Positions 18,067 through 27,664 of a DNA stretch of 64,000 bases are shown here, in pieces (position 1 is the stretch's first letter; every line of letters begins with the position of its first letter). Below the pieces are notes generated by a model. That model saw only the letters and a list, made by a program, of their open reading frames with translations. It did no database searches and was not told the origin of the DNA. This stretch comes from Rhizobium sp. NXC14 (GTDB lineage Bacteria; Pseudomonadota; Alphaproteobacteria; Rhizobiales; Rhizobiaceae): the NCBI RefSeq assembly GCF_002117485.1, contig NZ_CP021033.1, positions 682,001 through 746,000 on the forward strand. The letters are read 5' to 3'. Both the position numbers and the translations under genes were made by a program.

Positions 18067-18474
18067 TCAAGTCGGCTCGAAGCCAGCGAGCGCAGCGCGG
18101 GCAACTTCCATATCCTGCTGCACCGCGCCACCGGAAACGCCCACGGCTCCAAGAAAGGTGCCGTCAGGTGCAGAAATTGGAAGTCCACCGCCGAAGACGA
18201 CGAGACCGCCGTTGGTCTGCTCCAAACCTGGCGACCCTCCGCCGGGCTTGCAAAACTCTCCGACCTCCTCTGTCGTCATCTGGAAAAGGGCCGCCGTTTT
18301 CGCTTTTCCGACGGCGATGTCGATCGAGCCCAGTAGCGCGCCATCCATCCGACTGAACGCCTTGAGTTGTGCTCCTGCATCGAGCACCGCGATGTTGACC
18401 GGAACACCGATTGCCTTCGCCCGGGCTTCCCCGGCTGCGATGATCGAGCGAGCTTGGTGAGATGAAATCTGCAT
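18067..18474 (-). CDS. GlcG/HbpS-family (DUF336) protein
   Basis: A 135-residue protein from ATG 18474, behind ggggagtg. It has the family pattern ISSHQARSIIAAGEARAKAI, NIAVLDAGAQLKAFSRMDGA, DIAVGKAKTAALF and GGLPISAPDGTFLGAVGVSG. Members include haem-binding HbpS and proteins of unknown role next to oxidoreductases. The frame extends to 18690 but that part is not family-like. No signal peptide is present, so it is probably cytoplasmic. It heads the leftward SDR transcript. Confidence 0.85.
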   Translation of the reverse strand: MQISSHQARSIIAAGEARAKAIGVPVNIAVLDAGAQLKAFSRMDGALLGSIDIAVGKAKTAALFQMTTEEVGEFCKPGGGSPGLEQTNGGLVVFGGGLPISAPDGTFLGAVGVSGGAVQQDMEVARAALAGFEPT

Positions 18475-18649
18475 GGTCACTCCCCACGGTTCGAACGCCA
18501 TCCCCGCGTCCACGGAATGGAAGATACCCGGCATTTCGGCGCTGGCGATGTATGTGGGTGCTGCTTTGTGTACGTGAGTGCTGCTTTGCGGCCGCTCAGA
18601 AATTACCCGCTTCAAGGGCGCGAACCTAAAATAGAGAGGCTCGCAGCCG

Positions 18650-19555
18650 TCACGTCTTGTGCTTGCGCCGCCATTCCCCGGGCGTGACATTGAAGCGCCT
18701 CAGGAACACTCTGGTGAAGTGGCTATGGTCGGCGAATCCGCAGTCTTCGGCTAGTGACTGGATCGTGAGTTCTGTGGCGACGAGCAATCTCGTAGCTTTC
18801 TCCAGCCGCTGATGCTGGAGCCATTTCATCGGCGACCTCCCTGTGCTGATCTTGAACGACCTCGCAAGGTGCGCACGGGAGACCCCCGCTTCCTTGGCAA
18901 GGACCTCGAGGCCGATGCTGCCGTTGATGTTCGCCAGCAACAGATCCTTTACCCGCCGCTCCTGCCACGGAGCCAACCCGCCCTTGACTGTACGAAACTC
19001 GATCGCCTGTTCCCCGTAGGAGGCGGTCAGGTGGGTCATGAGGGTGAGGGTCAGTTGATCGAGGAAGAGGCGCGGTACGAGACTGGGCTGCTCGAAGGCT
19101 GGCACGAAGCATTCCATCAGGTTTCGCACAATGGTGTCCGAATGGCCGAGGACGTCTCTGTCCCGGAGCGTTGAGAACGGACCGAGGTCATTTTCACGAT
19201 GAAATTCCAATATTGTCTTATGGGAGGCGAACATGGAAATGCAGTCCACGTCGCCAGCCTCTACAGCGCTATAGCGTCTCCGAAGGTCGAGAAGCAGGAA
19301 TTCTCCGGGATCGAGTGGAACGGATGTGGCTGGCTTGCCGTCGATCCAGCGAGGGCGAGCAGGCAGGTGTTTCCTCTGGTAGCAGATCAGGTAGCCATCC
19401 GCCTGCTCCAATTGGACGGGGATGCCGTTGTCGTCGTGACGCCATTTGAGCCTGCCGAACGTTGCGTCCCGCAGTGCAAGCTGGCTCATCTCTAGTGACG
19501 AGGGTCGCTCGACACCCTTAAACCTGTCCGGACTTTGCACTTCCTTCTTCGACAT
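18650..19555 (-). CDS. AraC-family transcriptional regulator
   Basis: A 301-residue regulator. The N-terminal 190 residues form an AraC-binding-domain-like sensor. The C-terminal DNA-binding part has two HTHs: GLEVLAKEAGVSRAHLARSF then KISTGRSPMKWLQHQRLEKA, and IQSLAEDCGFADHSHFTRVF with LRRFNVTPGEWRR. MSKKEVQ at 19555 is the preferred start. It sits between the leftward GlcG-SDR transcript and two rightward SDR genes and could control either. Confidence 0.92.
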   Translation of the reverse strand: MSKKEVQSPDRFKGVERPSSLEMSQLALRDATFGRLKWRHDDNGIPVQLEQADGYLICYQRKHLPARPRWIDGKPATSVPLDPGEFLLLDLRRRYSAVEAGDVDCISMFASHKTILEFHRENDLGPFSTLRDRDVLGHSDTIVRNLMECFVPAFEQPSLVPRLFLDQLTLTLMTHLTASYGEQAIEFRTVKGGLAPWQERRVKDLLLANINGSIGLEVLAKEAGVSRAHLARSFKISTGRSPMKWLQHQRLEKATRLLVATELTIQSLAEDCGFADHSHFTRVFLRRFNVTPGEWRRKHKT

Positions 19556-20001
19556 TGCAAACCTCTGGTACATTCAGAACCAGGTAGACCCCGCCACGTT
19601 CTCTGAGGTGCGGAGCCGGCGGAATTGTACTTTCGACAGATTGAAGGAGCTACATCTTCAGTTCTCCGGGCGTAGCTATGCTCAAGGCGATGTGGCTAAG
19701 TTCGAGCAACGACGGGCGTTCGACGCCTTGGGAACGATCTGGACATCGGATCGCCTTCTGCATCAGTCTTGCCACCAATCGATGCCGCGAAAGAAGATAT
19801 CAAAGCCGATTAGGAAATCTATCCGCTTAGATTTCAGGGAGTGGGTAGTCTGCTTTCGTTCCTGGCACACTGTCGAAATGTTCGGCACCGCCGAACAACA
19901 GAATTGCTCTCGAACCACTAATTTGAACAGCTCGCCTGAAGTAAATCATTGTCATCGACCCCGGCATCGAGTCCGTCCAACACCGCAAAAAGGAATTCAT
20001 T
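19556..20001 (+). other. Intergenic stretch, nothing recognised
   Basis: The 446 bases between the AraC gene and the next SDR have no protein-like ORF. It must hold the promoters of both divergent genes; I see no clear operator. A purine-rich site (aaaaaggaattc) precedes the SDR start. Confidence 0.45.
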
Positions 20002-20751
20002 ATGTTCAGACTTGCCAACAAGACCGCCCTCATCACCGGGGGCACCAGCGGCATCGGCCTTGAAACGGCCCGACAGTTCGTCGCCGAAGGCGCGCGCGTC
20101 GCCGTGACAGGCAGCAGCGCGGCCAGCGTAGAGAAGGCTCGCAAGGAACTTGGTGACGATGTCATCGTCATCCAGTCCGACGCGGGCAACATCGATAGCC
20201 AGAAGGATGTCTTCCGCCAAGTGAAGGAAGCCTTTGGTCACCTCGACATCCTGTTCGTGAATGCCGGCATCGCTCAATTTGGCCCGGTCGAGAGCTGGTC
20301 GGAAGTCGATTTCGACAAGTCGTTTGCGACGAACGTGAAGGGACCCTATTTCCTGATCCAGGCCCTCCTGCCGATCTTTTCAAAGGGCGCATCGATCGTG
20401 CTGAACACCTCGATCAACGCTCATATCGGGATGCCCAACTCCAGCGTCTATTCCCTGACCAAGGGCGCGCTCCTGACGTTGGCGAAGACGCTGTCCGGTG
20501 AACTGGTTGGTCGCGGCATCCGGGTCAACGCTATTAGCCCGGGCCCGATCGCGACCCCGCTATACGGAAAGCTCGGCATGTCGGAGGCCGAGATGAAATC
20601 GATGGCCGAAGGTGTGCAGAACCAAATCCCGGTCGGGCGTTTTGGTGACGTGTCGGAAGTGGCGAAGACCGTGGTCTTCTTCGCATCTGACGAGGCGTCC
20701 TATATCGTCGGCAGCGAGCTCGTCATCGACGGCGGCATGAGTAACCTTTAA
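20002..20751 (+). CDS. SDR family oxidoreductase
   Basis: A 249-residue classical SDR with TGGTSGIGLETA, VNAGIAQFGP (Asn-Ala-Gly motif without the first Asn), active Ser in LNTSINAHIG and Tyr/Lys in SVYSLTKGALLTL. The C-terminus VGSELVIDGGMSNL is typical. A second SDR follows 28 bases later; the two look co-transcribed. Confidence 0.92.
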   Translation: MFRLANKTALITGGTSGIGLETARQFVAEGARVAVTGSSAASVEKARKELGDDVIVIQSDAGNIDSQKDVFRQVKEAFGHLDILFVNAGIAQFGPVESWSEVDFDKSFATNVKGPYFLIQALLPIFSKGASIVLNTSINAHIGMPNSSVYSLTKGALLTLAKTLSGELVGRGIRVNAISPGPIATPLYGKLGMSEAEMKSMAEGVQNQIPVGRFGDVSEVAKTVVFFASDEASYIVGSELVIDGGMSNL

Positions 20752-20779
20752 TCGAAGTCCAACCTCGCAGGAGCGGAAC

Positions 20780-21571
20780 ATGCAGATCGACCTTAAAGGA
20801 AAGACAGCCCTGGTGACAGGATCCACGGAAGGCATCGGCTACGCGATCGCACGACAGCTCGCGAGAGCCGGCGCGGACATCGTCGTCAACGGCAGATCCG
20901 AAGAAAAGACCGCGAAGGCCGCCGAACGGCTGAAGAGTGAAGGTGCCAAGGGCGGCGTGACCGCAGTCGCGGCCGATGTCGCGACTGCCGAGGGATGCCG
21001 TGCGCTCGTAGCGAAGCTGCCTTATGTCGACATCCTCATCAACAATGCCGGGATCTTCCAGCCGAGCGACTTCTTCGACACCACCGACGAGGTCTGGGAC
21101 CGACACTGGCAGGTAAACGTCATGTCGGCAGTTCGGCTATCCCGCGCGTATCTGCCAGGCATGCAGGAGGCCAACTGGGGCCGCGTCATCTTCATCGCGT
21201 CGGAATCCGGCTTCAACATTCCCGTCGAGATGATCCACTACGGCGTCAGCAAGACAGCCGATATCGCCGTCGCCCGAGGGCTTGCCAAGCGCATGGCGGG
21301 CACTGGAGTGACGGTGAACTCGGTTCTCCCCGGCCCCACTCTGTCTGAAGGCGTCGAAGCAATGCTCGCCGGTGAGCGTGAAAAGACCGGCAAGACGATC
21401 GAGGAGGTAGCCGCCGACTTCGTCAAGAAGCACCGGAGCAGCTCCCTCATTCAGCGTGCAGCAAGCGTCGAGGAGATCGCGAACATCGTGACGTACTTGG
21501 CTTCGCCCCTAGCATCGGCCACTACCGGCGCATCGATGCGAGTGGACGGCGGTTTGATTGACACGCTGTAA
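20780..21571 (+). CDS. SDR family oxidoreductase
   Basis: A 263-residue SDR with TGSTEGIGYAIA, INNAGIFQPS, active Ser in FIASESG and Tyr/Lys in IHYGVSKTADIAVARGL. The insert before the C-terminus (EREKTGKTIEEVAADFVKKH) is typical of a subfamily annotated as oxidoreductases of unknown substrate. It follows another SDR and a good ribosome site (gcaggagcgg). Confidence 0.92.
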   Translation: MQIDLKGKTALVTGSTEGIGYAIARQLARAGADIVVNGRSEEKTAKAAERLKSEGAKGGVTAVAADVATAEGCRALVAKLPYVDILINNAGIFQPSDFFDTTDEVWDRHWQVNVMSAVRLSRAYLPGMQEANWGRVIFIASESGFNIPVEMIHYGVSKTADIAVARGLAKRMAGTGVTVNSVLPGPTLSEGVEAMLAGEREKTGKTIEEVAADFVKKHRSSSLIQRAASVEEIANIVTYLASPLASATTGASMRVDGGLIDTL

Positions 21572-22013
21572 TATGTGCTGGAGGAACTCGAGGATCAATG
21601 GCTTCTGACAACGTAGGCGGTAATGTGAAAAATAGCCATGTTGTCAGGACCTTCGCCTGCTCCGCTCCGGCGGGGATCCCCTTACTACGACAACCACCAC
21701 TGATCTTGATATCGAGTTTTAAAACTTAAATATCTGGTGTAAACTCAACGATTAGCTGCAAGAACTTGAGTGGATGTCGGATCGCCGGATTGCATCCCCG
21801 GCCTGCTAGGCATGGTCTCAACTACCCTGATCGACCAACGCGGTCGTCGGCCATCATGTCGATGTCGCCAGCTCGACGGCTGCCAAGCTCGACGCCTCAA
21901 TGGACCGAGTCCTCTCCTAGGGTTCGAGATCACATCTGGATCGCACACCGCAATGCCGTCAGTGGATCGCCAGCTGAAGACGATGGCCCACCATCTGCGC
22001 ATGGCGCTGACGC
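21572..22013 (+). other. Intergenic stretch, nothing recognised
   Basis: The 442 bases after the SDR pair hold no ORF with family resemblance. The short plus-strand frames here are antisense to or beside the decayed EEP-family gene. Confidence 0.4.
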
Positions 22014-22580
22014 TCAACTACGGCGTTGCAACAGTCGCATCATTACCGGCCAGTGATCGCTCACACCGTGCCCGGTTTTAGGATCGAAGCGGCGAGGCTC
22101 GGTGAATCTTTTGTTATCCTCGTCCACTGCAATCTGTTCGGGGTGAACAACCACCGTCCCAAAACTACCCAGGTCCGCGAACCAATTCTGCTCTGACGGA
22201 CGCGTCGCGCTTAGCTCGGGGGACACCAGGATCATGTCGAGGAACGACCATGTATTCCAGTTCTCCATCGCGCGATCTACATACTTAGTCGACCCCGGGG
22301 CATTGCAGCCGTGCGTGGCGAGCGGCGACACATACCAGTTTTCCCGCTGTAGCAGACGAGCGAAACCCTCCGTCGGCGATTCGTTGCAACTTACGTTGAA
22401 GTCGCCGGCGGTGATCGCCAAACTTCCGGCCGGTAACGCAGCTGCGAGTGTGCTGAGCGTCTTGACTGCCCTCGCTCTGCATTCGAAGGGGCTTGCGCGC
22501 CGCCGAGTTTCGATCCGATCCCGTCGTCCCCTTGGCCGGATGGCGGCGATGGTGGAAGTGAGGCCACGCGAGCAGATCAT
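22014..22580 (-). pseudogene. Endonuclease/exonuclease/phosphatase-family protein, N-terminus lost
   Basis: The C-terminal half of an EEP-fold hydrolase is clear: LPAGSLAITAGDFNVSCNES contains the GDFN metal/catalytic motif, WSFLDMILVSPELS the D-x-I strand and GHGVSDHWPVMMRLL the terminal Asp-His pair. The N-terminal catalytic Asn and Glu motifs are absent and the first 25 residues do not fit. The fragment is probably not functional, although the frame itself is open for 188 residues. Confidence 0.6.
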
Positions 22581-22848
22581 TCAAGCGTGGAGCCCTCGCA
22601 ACCGACCTTCATAGTGATACGACTTCCGTCATGGCTTCTAGCGGACCGCTTGAAAAAACACGCCCTTCGATTGGTCGGAAAGCGGAGGCTGCGGTCGCGT
22701 TACGGCTCCTTGACCTCACCTGGTCATATTCGGCCTGCGAGGCACGCCGCTAAGCGACACCGCTGCTAAGAGCCGTAGGTTAGGCTACCGCCAGGCAGGA
22801 CCGCATCGATTTCCGGCACGCCAAAGGAAAGACAGCCAGCCTTTCGGG

Positions 22849-23043
22849 CTATAAGCCCTCCAGCGAGGCGATGGCTCGCGCAGATCGGAAATCACCGTTT
22901 CGCAGGTAGCACTCATCGTTCACGGCCCCCTGCAAGGTCGTGTTGGCGACCGTCATCATGTCGAGCAAAAATTCGGAGGTTCTGGTAAAAAGATTGGCGC
23001 AACGACGCGTCCTTTCGGTATCCACCTTGAGACGGCCGACCAC
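22849..23043 (-). CDS. Possible small protein (64 aa)
   Basis: From GTG 23043 the minus strand reads VGRLKVDTERTRRCANLFTR, then TSEFLLDMMTVANTTLQGAV, to a stop. Composition is protein-like and helical. It diverges from the vapBC module at 23.1 kb. I do not recognise it; it could be the tail of a larger lost gene. Confidence 0.3.
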   Translation of the reverse strand: MVGRLKVDTERTRRCANLFTRTSEFLLDMMTVANTTLQGAVNDECYLRNGDFRSARAIASLEGL

Positions 23044-23087
23044 TTGCTTTATATGATGCGTGATGATTGATGCGCGATGAGGCGGAC

Positions 23088-23315
23088 ATGAGAACGACCT
23101 TAGCGATTGACGACGATGTCCTGATCGCCGCAAAAGCGATGGCAACCCAGCAGCACCGGAGCGTCGGCGAAGTCATTTCTGAGCTGGCGAGACGCTCTCT
23201 GCGCCGCCCCCCCAGCAGTGGCGAGCGCAACGGCATTCCTCTACTTTCAACTCGGCCGGAGGCGCCGCCAGTGACACTCGAAATCGTGAACGCCTTGCGT
23301 GACGAGCTGCCGTGA
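23088..23315 (+). CDS. vapB: VapB-type (ribbon-helix-helix) antitoxin
   Basis: A 75-residue protein from ATG 23088 with MRTTLAIDDDVLIAAKAMAT and SVGEVISELARRSL, a ribbon-helix-helix DNA-binding domain, and a short C-terminal tail for toxin binding. The stop overlaps the GTG start of the toxin. The pair is distinct from the VapBC at 4.9 kb. Confidence 0.85.
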   Translation: MRTTLAIDDDVLIAAKAMATQQHRSVGEVISELARRSLRRPPSSGERNGIPLLSTRPEAPPVTLEIVNALRDELP

Positions 23316-23755
23316 CTTTCCTGGTCGACGTCAATGTGCTGATTGCGTTAATCGATCCGGGCCATGTTGCCCATGATGATGCGCACGAATGGTTCGCGGC
23401 GATGGGTCAGACCGCGTGGGCTACCTGCCCCATTACCGAAAATGGTGTCATCCGGATTGTCGGCAACCCCAAATATCCCAACTCTCCCGGTTCACCGTCA
23501 CTCGTGATGGAGATCTTCCGCAAATTGCGGTCGCTCCCCGGTCACAGTTTTTGGCCGGACGATGTGAGCCTTGTCTGGTCAGGTGATATCGCTCCCACGA
23601 AAATTCTAACATCGCGACAGGTAACTGACACCTACCTGCTTGCCCTAGCCAAGGTGCATGGGGGGCAGCTGGCGACATTCGATCGCAAGCTGTCGACAGC
23701 AGCGGTTACAAGGGGCAATTCTGCCTTGCACCTGATCACCACGAGTAGATCGTGA
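23312..23755 (+). CDS. vapC: VapC-type PIN-domain toxin
   Basis: A 147-residue PIN-domain protein: FLVDVNVLIALIDPGHVAHD carries the first Asp, CPITENGVIRIV the conserved Glu, and VTDTYLLALAKVHGGQLATF then DRKL the later acidic residues. This belongs to the long PIN subgroup with the VNVLIAL...H-x2-A/H-x-WF pattern. GTG 23312 overlaps the antitoxin stop (GTGA). All catalytic positions appear intact. Confidence 0.88.
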   Translation: MTFLVDVNVLIALIDPGHVAHDDAHEWFAAMGQTAWATCPITENGVIRIVGNPKYPNSPGSPSLVMEIFRKLRSLPGHSFWPDDVSLVWSGDIAPTKILTSRQVTDTYLLALAKVHGGQLATFDRKLSTAAVTRGNSALHLITTSRS

Positions 23756-23756
23756 G

Positions 23757-23803
23757 TTCCCGTCGAGCCATTATGCGATCAATTTAGCCCAGAACGTGAA
23801 CAT
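23757..23803 (+). repeat. Short dispersed repeat, copy A
   Basis: The 47 bases after vapC match 57456-57502 at about 80%, with the shared core ccattatgcgatc and agaacgtgaac. It is not part of a recognised gene in either place. Confidence 0.55.
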
Positions 23804-23994
23804 CCTTGCAACACGGCGTCCACGAGGCTTCGTGAACAACGCCTGGCTTCGGACGCCGGCCTCGGCGCCAGCCACGACGTGGATGGCCGGCATCCGAAAC
23901 CCTGCACCGAAGCAGACTCTAAGAGCGAAGTCGTTGTGGCCGCTTTGCGCCCCCGTAACAGTCGTGGAGATTGCCTTCGTGGATTACTTAAAGC

Positions 23995-24130
23995 AGAACC
24001 TTGCCGGCGATGCGCCGCTTGCGCAAGCCGGAGGAAATCGCCGCGGCGATCAACTTTTTGCTCACTGATGACGCCGCGTTTACAACCGGATATGTGCTGC
24101 AAGTCGATGGCGGAGCGGAAGGCAGCGATT
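23995..24130 (+). pseudogene. C-terminal scrap of an SDR gene
   Basis: The frame reads LPAMRRLRKPEEIAAAINFL and LTDDAAFTTGYVLQVDGGAE. This is the last 40 residues of a FabG-like SDR, including the terminal VDGG. The catalytic and cofactor parts are absent. The following residues to 24273 are read-through. The 190 bases between vapC and this scrap show nothing else I can name apart from the short repeat. Confidence 0.75.
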
Positions 24131-24358
24131 GGAGTGCCATACTCGGCCTAGAGACCACTTCGAGCCTAATCCCCTTTCGCTGCTTTGAAGTTATGGTGAG
24201 CTTGCCGGCAATTTCACCTGACATCTCGAGCCTTAAGGAACGGGCTCAGCATAGTGCCCCCGGCGCGGGATAATTCCCGGACCAGCAGGTAAACATGCTT
24301 AGGCAGAAGGCCCTCGACTTCCGCTAACAACCCAGAACCGATGTTGAATTTACAGCGG

Positions 24359-25303
24359 TCAAATGTCCATTGCTGGCGCTTCCGGACCTGTGGAGGGTGT
24401 CAGTGTGTTGCTGGCTCCGCTTTGCCGTCGCGCAAAATCGACAAAGGCCTTGAACGCGGCGGTCGGGTTGCGGCGGCTCGGATAGTAAAGGCTCAAGGGA
24501 GAGTGCGTGGGCGTCCAATCTTCAAGCACGCGCACAAGGCGGCCTGCCTCGATGTCGTCGCGGACGTCGGATTCCATCGCCAAAGTAAGGCCGACGGATG
24601 CAAGGGCCGCGGTGCGTGCGAGGCTCGCTTCGTCAAGAGTGATCACGCCTTCGACGTCAATGTGGACCGATTGTCCCTCCTTCTCGAACGGCCAGCGGTA
24701 GATTGCACCATCAGGAAGCCGGACGCGGAGACAGGAATGGCCGGCGAGGTCCTGCGGGATCAGGGGCGTCCCGTGCGCTTTCAAATAGCTCGGTGTTCCC
24801 ACCACAACATTGCGCCGCCCGCCCCCCAACGGGAGTGCGATCATGTCCGCAGGCACGAGGTCTGAGCTACGGACGCCGAGGTCGAAGCCGCCCGCGACAA
24901 TGTCCACCAGGCGGCCCTCCGTGACGATGTCGATGTGGACCTGAGGGTGCGCGCGCAGGAATGGTATGACGAGAGAAGTGAAGATCTCTCGCGCCGCTGT
25001 TGGAAATGCGTTGATGCGCAGCGTGCCCGACGGCATCGCCTGCTGAGAGCGCGCAACTTCCATCGCCTCATGAATGTCCTGCACGGCCGGAGCGACCTGC
25101 GCGACGAACCGCTGGCCTGCCTCAGTCAAGGAGACACTTCGCGTCGTCCGGTTGAAGAGCCGTACGCCGAGCGTGTGCTCCAGTTTTCCAACCGCATTGC
25201 TGAGTGCGGTCGTTGAAACCCCGAGCTCAAGCGCAGCCGCGCGAAACTTGCCTCGGCGGGCGACCATGAGAACTGCGTCTAACTCCGTCAGGCTACTTTG
25301 CAC
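24359..25303 (-). CDS. LysR-type transcriptional regulator
   Basis: A 314-residue LysR regulator starting at GTG 25303. The HTH reads [20 protein letters not shown] and [20 protein letters not shown], then [17 protein letters not shown] full effector domain follows. It diverges from an NTF2-like/SDR operon 131 bases away, the likely target. Confidence 0.92.
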   Translation of the reverse strand: MQSSLTELDAVLMVARRGKFRAAALELGVSTTALSNAVGKLEHTLGVRLFNRTTRSVSLTEAGQRFVAQVAPAVQDIHEAMEVARSQQAMPSGTLRINAFPTAAREIFTSLVIPFLRAHPQVHIDIVTEGRLVDIVAGGFDLGVRSSDLVPADMIALPLGGGRRNVVVGTPSYLKAHGTPLIPQDLAGHSCLRVRLPDGAIYRWPFEKEGQSVHIDVEGVITLDEASLARTAALASVGLTLAMESDVRDDIEAGRLVRVLEDWTPTHSPLSLYYPSRRNPTAAFKAFVDFARRQSGASNTLTPSTGPEAPAMDI

Positions 25304-25434
25304 GATTGTCCCGATTTTCGTGATGAGACATCCCGAATTGTTCTAATTATCGCGCGACCTGTCTACCACTATTTTGGGCCGCAACGACACTTGCAGCCGC
25401 TGCGGCTGCGATCGCAACAAGCAGGACAAGACCA

Positions 25435-25764
25435 GTGACGCTCGAACTACCATCTCCAATCGCCGCATATGTGGCCGCGAACGCCCGCCTCGACGTTGAC
25501 GGCATGCTGGCGCCCTTCGCAGCCGAGGCCGTTCTCCACGATAACGGCGCCGTTCTTCGAGGGACTGCTGAAATCAGGTCGTTGCTTGAAGAGGCGGTGG
25601 TCGGCGCGAAGGCGATTTTCACGCCTGACACCATCCGGCACGAAAACGGCCAGGTCGTCGTAGAAGGCCCCGGCCATGGCCACTTCAAGGGCAGCCCGAT
25701 CCGCTTCACCTACCGCTTCACCCTCGAAAACGATGCCATCAGGGCCCTGGAGATCACGGCATGA
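25435..25764 (+). CDS. SnoaL/NTF2-like protein
   Basis: A 109-residue protein starting at GTG 25435, with the NTF2-like layout: helix LPSPIAAYVAANARLDVDGM, FAAEAVLHDNGAVLRG and the closing strands PIRFTYRFTLENDAIRALEI. Members are small cone-shaped domains with isomerase, hydrolase or binding roles. Its stop overlaps the start of the next SDR gene (ATGA), so the two are coupled. Confidence 0.8.
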   Translation: MTLELPSPIAAYVAANARLDVDGMLAPFAAEAVLHDNGAVLRGTAEIRSLLEEAVVGAKAIFTPDTIRHENGQVVVEGPGHGHFKGSPIRFTYRFTLENDAIRALEITA

Positions 25765-26548
25765 CCATCAAGGCTGATCCGACCGAATTCGCGGAAAAGC
25801 GCGTGCTCATCAGCGGCGGGACCAAGGGTCTGGGCCGCGCCACCGTCGACCGCTTCCTTGCCGGCGGCGCCCGGGTGATCACCTCCGCGCGCGGAACTCT
25901 GGAGCCCATCGACGGCGTCGAATTCGTCCCGGCGGACCTGACGACGGCCGAAGGCGGGGAAGCCCTGGCCCAGGCGGCTGTAGAGCGTCTGGGCGGCATC
26001 GACATCCTCGCCCATGTGCTCGGCGGCTCGACCACCCCGGGCGGCGGCTTTGTCGCCCTCACGGACGATTACTGGCTCTCAGAACTGAACCTGAACCTCC
26101 TGGCCACGGTCCGGCTTGATCGCCTCCTGATCCCTCAGATGATCAAGCGGGGCGACGGCGCGGTGGTGCACGTCACCTCCATCCAGTCGGTCCTGCCGCT
26201 TCCCGAGGCGACCACCGCCTACGCCGCGGCCAAAGCCGCGCTCCGGACCTACAGCAAATGCATCTCCAAGGAACTCGGCCCGAAGGGGTGCGGGTCAACG
26301 TCGTCTCTCCCGGCTGGATCATGACCGAGGGGACCGATGTATTTCTCAAGCGCATCCAAGCCGCCAACGGCGGCACGCTAGAGGACGCGCGCCAACTCGT
26401 CCTGGACGGCCTTGGCGGCATTGCCATCGGGCGCGGAGCCGAACCATTCGAGGTCGCCGAAGCCATCGCCTTCCTTGCCTCGGATCGCGCCTCTTCGATC
26501 CATGGTTCGGAACTCGTCGTCGACGGCGGCACTGTCCCGACCGTCTGA
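25761..26548 (+). pseudogene. SDR family oxidoreductase with a single frameshift
   Basis: Two overlapping frames give one SDR of about 262 residues. The first has SGGTKGLGRATV, ILAHVLGGSTTP, VTSIQSVLPLPEAT and TAYAAAKAALRTY; the second continues GVRVNVVSPGWIMTEGTDVF and ends HGSELVVDGGTVPTV. The break lies in the G-run near 26287 (ccgaaggggtgcggg), where one added base restores the frame. All motifs are intact, so this is a recent mutation or a sequencing error. Confidence 0.8.
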
Positions 26549-27032
26549 TCATAGGGCAGAGGCTCCAATAGCCGCCATCTTTCTGGATCCATTTCAACTC
26601 GCCGGGCGAGCCCGCATCCTTTGCGGCGTGGTAAGCGTCAACGCAAGTGTGCAGCCGGGCCTTGGCGGGCGGCCGGAAAGTCTCGATGTACCGTCACGTG
26701 TAGGAAAACGATTGCTGACGGCTACTGTGTCTGGAGCGTGGAATGCTGCAGCCGCCGCCCTCCGCCGTTCCAGCACGCAACCAGCCACCGCGAATACTGG
26801 GCTTCTTTGTTGGCGGGGCTGATTGATCGGCTTAACCCCGCACGACCTTATTTTCGGCTTTCCCGATGCCTGACGAGCCCCGCAGTTGAACCAACTCGAA
26901 CCGTCGACCCGTCGCTTTCCGAGCATGAAGCGTTGATTTTCAATAAAACTTAGCGACTATGGCTACCCGGCTCGAACCCATTGCGGTCTCGTGGATCCCA
27001 CTGTAGCCTTGGGGGTGAAGCCGGTAGCTCTC
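26549..27032 (+). other. Intergenic stretch, nothing firm
   Basis: About 480 bases between the SDR and a leftward toxin gene. ORFs on both strands have arginine- and serine-rich, shadow-like composition. No mobile-element end or RNA gene is seen. Confidence 0.4.
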
Positions 27033-27359
27033 TCATACGTAACGTATACGCGTAGCGTGTAAACTTAGATGCTGGGCAAAGTGTCGGGCCATTCCTGCGA
27101 GCCCATGAAGGACGCGTAGGACACGAACTACTGTTGCGGTAACGGCATATGCAGCGATATATGGCGTTCCGTTGATTACCAGTTCGCGAGTCCCAGCAAT
27201 TCTTCCATTTCGACCGCTTGCTGGAAAATCGACCAAGCGGCGCGTGGCGGCCACGATCCGTTCGTCGATCATGATAGCGGCCAAAGGATTGTCTGCCTCG
27301 ATATAGGTGAATATGGCGTCGCGATCCGACAGCGCGAACGCAGACCATGTAAGCTTCAC
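27033..27359 (-). CDS. RelE/ParE-superfamily toxin with altered C-terminus
   Basis: A 108-residue protein starting at GTG 27359, which overlaps the antitoxin stop. It has the ParE/RelE pattern WSAFALSDRDAIFTYIEADN, FPASGRNGRIAGTRELVING and YIAAYAVTATVVRVLRVLHG. After LHG the family usually ends with a short AQ-x-WP tail. Here that tail (EWPDTLPSI, then stop) lies in another frame near 27080, and the protein runs on for some 20 unrelated residues. The toxin may be weakened or silent. Confidence 0.8.
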   Translation of the reverse strand: MKLTWSAFALSDRDAIFTYIEADNPLAAIMIDERIVAATRRLVDFPASGRNGRIAGTRELVINGTPYIAAYAVTATVVRVLRVLHGLAGMARHFAQHLSLHATRIRYV

Positions 27360-27664
27360 GACTTAACGGCACCTGCTTTGACGCGCGCTGTTGCCCGGCG
27401 CTCCGCGAAGTGCGCCTCGACTTCATCATCAGACACGTCCGGCCGAGTGTCGTTCAGTGCTTCGAGCACCTTCGTGCGAAACCAAGCATCGTGAGCCTCG
27501 CTTCCCGAAAAAAGTTCAAGAGGCAGCGCACCTTCATTGGCAGTCCGGGTGAGTAGGATGCGGACCGCGTCCGATACCGTCAGGCCCATGTTCTCAAGGA
27601 CGGCGGAAGCACGATCCCGAACTTCAGCATCGATACGTGTTTGGACAAGTGCGTTTGCAGCCAT
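27356..27664 (-). CDS. RelB/DinJ-family antitoxin
   Basis: A 102-residue protein from ATG 27664: ALVQTRIDAEVRDRASAVLE and NMGLTVSDAVRILLTRTANE, the ribbon-helix-helix of RelB/DinJ antitoxins, then a long acidic tail. The longer frame to 27790 is not family-like. The gene is coupled to the downstream toxin by a GTGA overlap and presumably represses its own promoter. Confidence 0.87.
   Translation of the reverse strand: MAANALVQTRIDAEVRDRASAVLENMGLTVSDAVRILLTRTANEGALPLELFSGSEAHDAWFRTKVLEALNDTRPDVSDDEVEAHFAERRATARVKAGAVKS

Noticed and set aside
26955..27015. A sequence with ggttcgagcc on the minus strand that looked like a tRNA T-arm
   Set aside because: The five-base stem does not pair and no acceptor, D or anticodon arm can be built.
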